DNA of 64,000 bases from Austwickia sp. (GTDB lineage: Bacteria > Actinomycetota > Actinomycetes > Actinomycetales > Dermatophilaceae). The stretch covers positions 930,001-994,000 of the forward strand of contig JADJTI010000006.1 in NCBI GenBank assembly GCA_016711265.1, in the 5' to 3' direction. The position numbers and the translations under genes are program-made. Shown one piece after another: positions 60,157 through 64,000 of the stretch. The stretch's first letter is position 1. Each line of letters starts with the position of its first letter. The notes beneath the pieces were generated by a model that saw only the letters and a list, made by a program, of their open reading frames with translations, did not search any database and was not told the origin of the DNA.

Positions 60157-61218
60157 ATGATCCGCGAGATGCACGGCAATCTCCTCGCCGACGATGCAGA
60201 GGCGCTGGTCAACACCGTCAATACCGTGGGTGTGATGGGCAAGGGCATTGCGTTGCAGTTCAAACGTGCCTACCCCGAGATGTTCAAGGACTACGCAAAC
60301 GAAGCCAAAGCAGGACGATTGGCGACCGGTCGCATGCACGTGTGGGAGACCGGCAGCCTCGCCGGTCCGCGCTTCATCATTAGCTTCCCGACCAAGCAGC
60401 ATTGGAAGGCCCGCTCCCGCCTGCAGGACATCGAGGCTGGGCTCGTCGATCTCGTGCGTGTGGTGCGCGAGCTCGGCATCCAGTCGATCGCCGTGCCCCC
60501 CCTCGGCTGCGGTAACGGGGGCCTGGAGTGGGCTGACGTGGCCCCACGGATCCATGCGGCCTTCAAGCCTCTCTCCGATCAGGTAGAAGTGCGGGTCTAT
60601 GCCCCTTCAGGGGCGCCGCCGGCGCGAGAGATGGTCACTCGTTCCGCCTTGCCGTCCCTGACCCCCATGCGAGCTGCGTTGCTGAGCCTGATGAGCGCTT
60701 ATCACGCTGTCGCCTGGGAGTGGCCAGGTCCGATCGAGACACAGAAGCTCGCGTACTTTCTGCAGGAAGCTGGCGAACCCCTGTGCCTGACCTTTGCGAA
60801 GGGTTCCTACGGCCCCTATGCGGACAACTTGCGTAAGACGTTGCGCGACATGGAGGGCCACTTCATCAGGGGCTTCGGCGACGGCTCTGCCCGCCCCCTC
60901 GATGCGGAGCCGCTGGAGGTGATGGCTCAGACCCGAGACAGGTGCAGAGCGGCCATAGATGAGGCACCCCTCACTGCTGCCCGTACAGCCCGGGTGCTCG
61001 ATGTCGTCAGCGGCTTTGAAGGCACCTACGACCTCGAGCTGCTCGCCTCCACTCACTGGGCCGCAACTCAGGAGCAGGCTCGAACGCCCGATGAAGCGAC
61101 CCGCGTGATCCGTCAGTGGACGAGCCGCAAGGCCGAGCTCTTCGATGCCGATCACGTCGCCACGGCTTGGGATGCCCTCGACCAGAACGGGTGGCTACGT
61201 CATGTCACCTCGGTGTGA
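60157..61218 (+). CDS. darG: DarG-type antitoxin (macrodomain DNA ADP-ribosylglycohydrolase)
   Basis: A 353-residue antitoxin. Residues about 1-150 are a macrodomain (GNLLADDAEALVNTVNTVGVMGKGIALQFK; key NTVN and GVMGKGIA; PPLGCGNGGLEWADVAPRI), which removes ADP-ribose from DNA. Residues about 170-353 form the DarG C-terminal domain (LSLMSAYHAVAWEWPGPIETQKLAYFLQEAGE, KGSYGPYADNLRKTLRDMEGHF, FDADHVATAWDALDQNGWL) that binds and inhibits DarT. ATG 60157 has a good SD (gggagg); GTG 60136 is an in-frame alternative. It is 24 bp after darT, usual for DarTG pairs. Confidence 0.93.
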   Translation: MIREMHGNLLADDAEALVNTVNTVGVMGKGIALQFKRAYPEMFKDYANEAKAGRLATGRMHVWETGSLAGPRFIISFPTKQHWKARSRLQDIEAGLVDLVRVVRELGIQSIAVPPLGCGNGGLEWADVAPRIHAAFKPLSDQVEVRVYAPSGAPPAREMVTRSALPSLTPMRAALLSLMSAYHAVAWEWPGPIETQKLAYFLQEAGEPLCLTFAKGSYGPYADNLRKTLRDMEGHFIRGFGDGSARPLDAEPLEVMAQTRDRCRAAIDEAPLTAARTARVLDVVSGFEGTYDLELLASTHWAATQEQARTPDEATRVIRQWTSRKAELFDADHVATAWDALDQNGWLRHVTSV

Positions 61219-61401
61219 CATCGGCTGCCGGCTCGGACGGCGTACCGGATCGAACGAGTACAGCCAGGAACACAACGGCGGACCCTCGCGTTGAACCAGC
61301 CGGAGAAGCGCAGGCCGCCCGCGTTCTTGACATAGCGTGTGAGCACGGCGGCTGCTGATGAGTAGCATCGAGGTATCTCGATAGCGAGGAGCGACCCACC
61401 C
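61219..61401 (+). promoter_or_regulatory. clpC upstream region, right boundary of the defence island
   Basis: 183 bp between darG and clpC. TTGACA (61327-61332) is a perfect -35 hexamer, but no good -10 lies at 17 bp; the first -10-like sequence is further downstream. No clear ClgR palindrome is visible. SD gaggag precedes clpC. Confidence 0.4.
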
Positions 61402-63936
<2,535 letters not shown>

Positions 63937-63956
63937 CCGGTCAGCGTGCCATCCCC

Positions 63957-63991
63957 GGGGCCGGGTTCCGCGTTGCGCGGAACCCGGCCCC
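63957..63991 (+). terminator. Strong terminator hairpin after clpC
   Basis: GGGGCCGGGTTCCGCG (63957-63972) and CGCGGAACCCGGCCCC (63976-63991) are a perfect 16-bp stem with a three-base loop, 20 bases after the clpC stop. Confidence 0.9.
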
Positions 63992-64000
63992 TGCGCGTAC

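Overview
High-GC actinobacterial chromosome segment. The assignment rests on a complete core mycofactocin pathway, Lsr2, ClpC, a Ku/LigD end-joining set, an orphan NuoD paired with a MidA-type methyltransferase, DUF3180, frequent GTG starts and many ATGA/GTGA gene overlaps. Family-level placement is not possible from the sequence alone; Micrococcales or Propionibacteriales would both fit.

Region 1 (1-2725): a cbiMNQO-type cobalt/nickel ECF transporter operon, four genes with overlapping stop/start codons.

Region 2 (2.9-21.9 kb): a mycofactocin (MFT) alcohol-oxidation supercluster. It holds the precursor peptide mftA, its RiPP recognition protein mftB, the radical SAM enzyme mftC, an MFT-coupled SDR, the glycosyltransferase mftF, the deaminase mftD, the distant and oppositely oriented peptidase mftE, and the glycan methyltransferase mftM. 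Around these lie a nicotinoprotein methanol/alcohol dehydrogenase (Mno), a MoxR ATPase with a histidine-rich tail plus its VWA partner, an ErcA-like Fe-alcohol dehydrogenase with a GAF sensor kinase and a LuxR-type response regulator, an ExaC-type aldehyde dehydrogenase with DUF779, a DUF4242 protein and an IclR regulator. The likely logic is alcohol to aldehyde (Mno, using MFT as electron acceptor), then aldehyde to acid (ALDH), with dedicated sensing and dedicated enzyme activation. mftG and mftR are not in the window.

Region 3 (21.9-25.7 kb): a chemoreceptor gene, an intact IS4-family insertion sequence (16-bp inverted repeats, 10-bp target duplication) and the remnant of an ECF sigma-factor gene beside it.

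Region 4 (25.7-44.1 kb): mostly conserved housekeeping genes: SGNH hydrolase, citrate synthase, gpsA, DUF3352, inorganic pyrophosphatase, then dacB - metalloprotease - tilS - hpt - ftsH - folE - folP - folBK fusion - DUF3180, the divergent midA/nuoD-like pair, a small membrane protein and lsr2.

Region 5 (44.2-51.0 kb): an FhuF-like Fe-S protein, split LigD polymerase and ligase genes divergent from ku, a nei-type glycosylase, a TrpB2-like enzyme and a metallo-beta-lactamase-fold protein.

Region 6 (51.1-61.2 kb): a defence island. One co-directional operon holds an HTH/degenerate-methylase protein, hsdM, a broken hsdS, hsdR, and then DarT/DarG overlapping the hsdR stop codon. It lies immediately upstream of clpC, which ends the window with a strong terminator hairpin.
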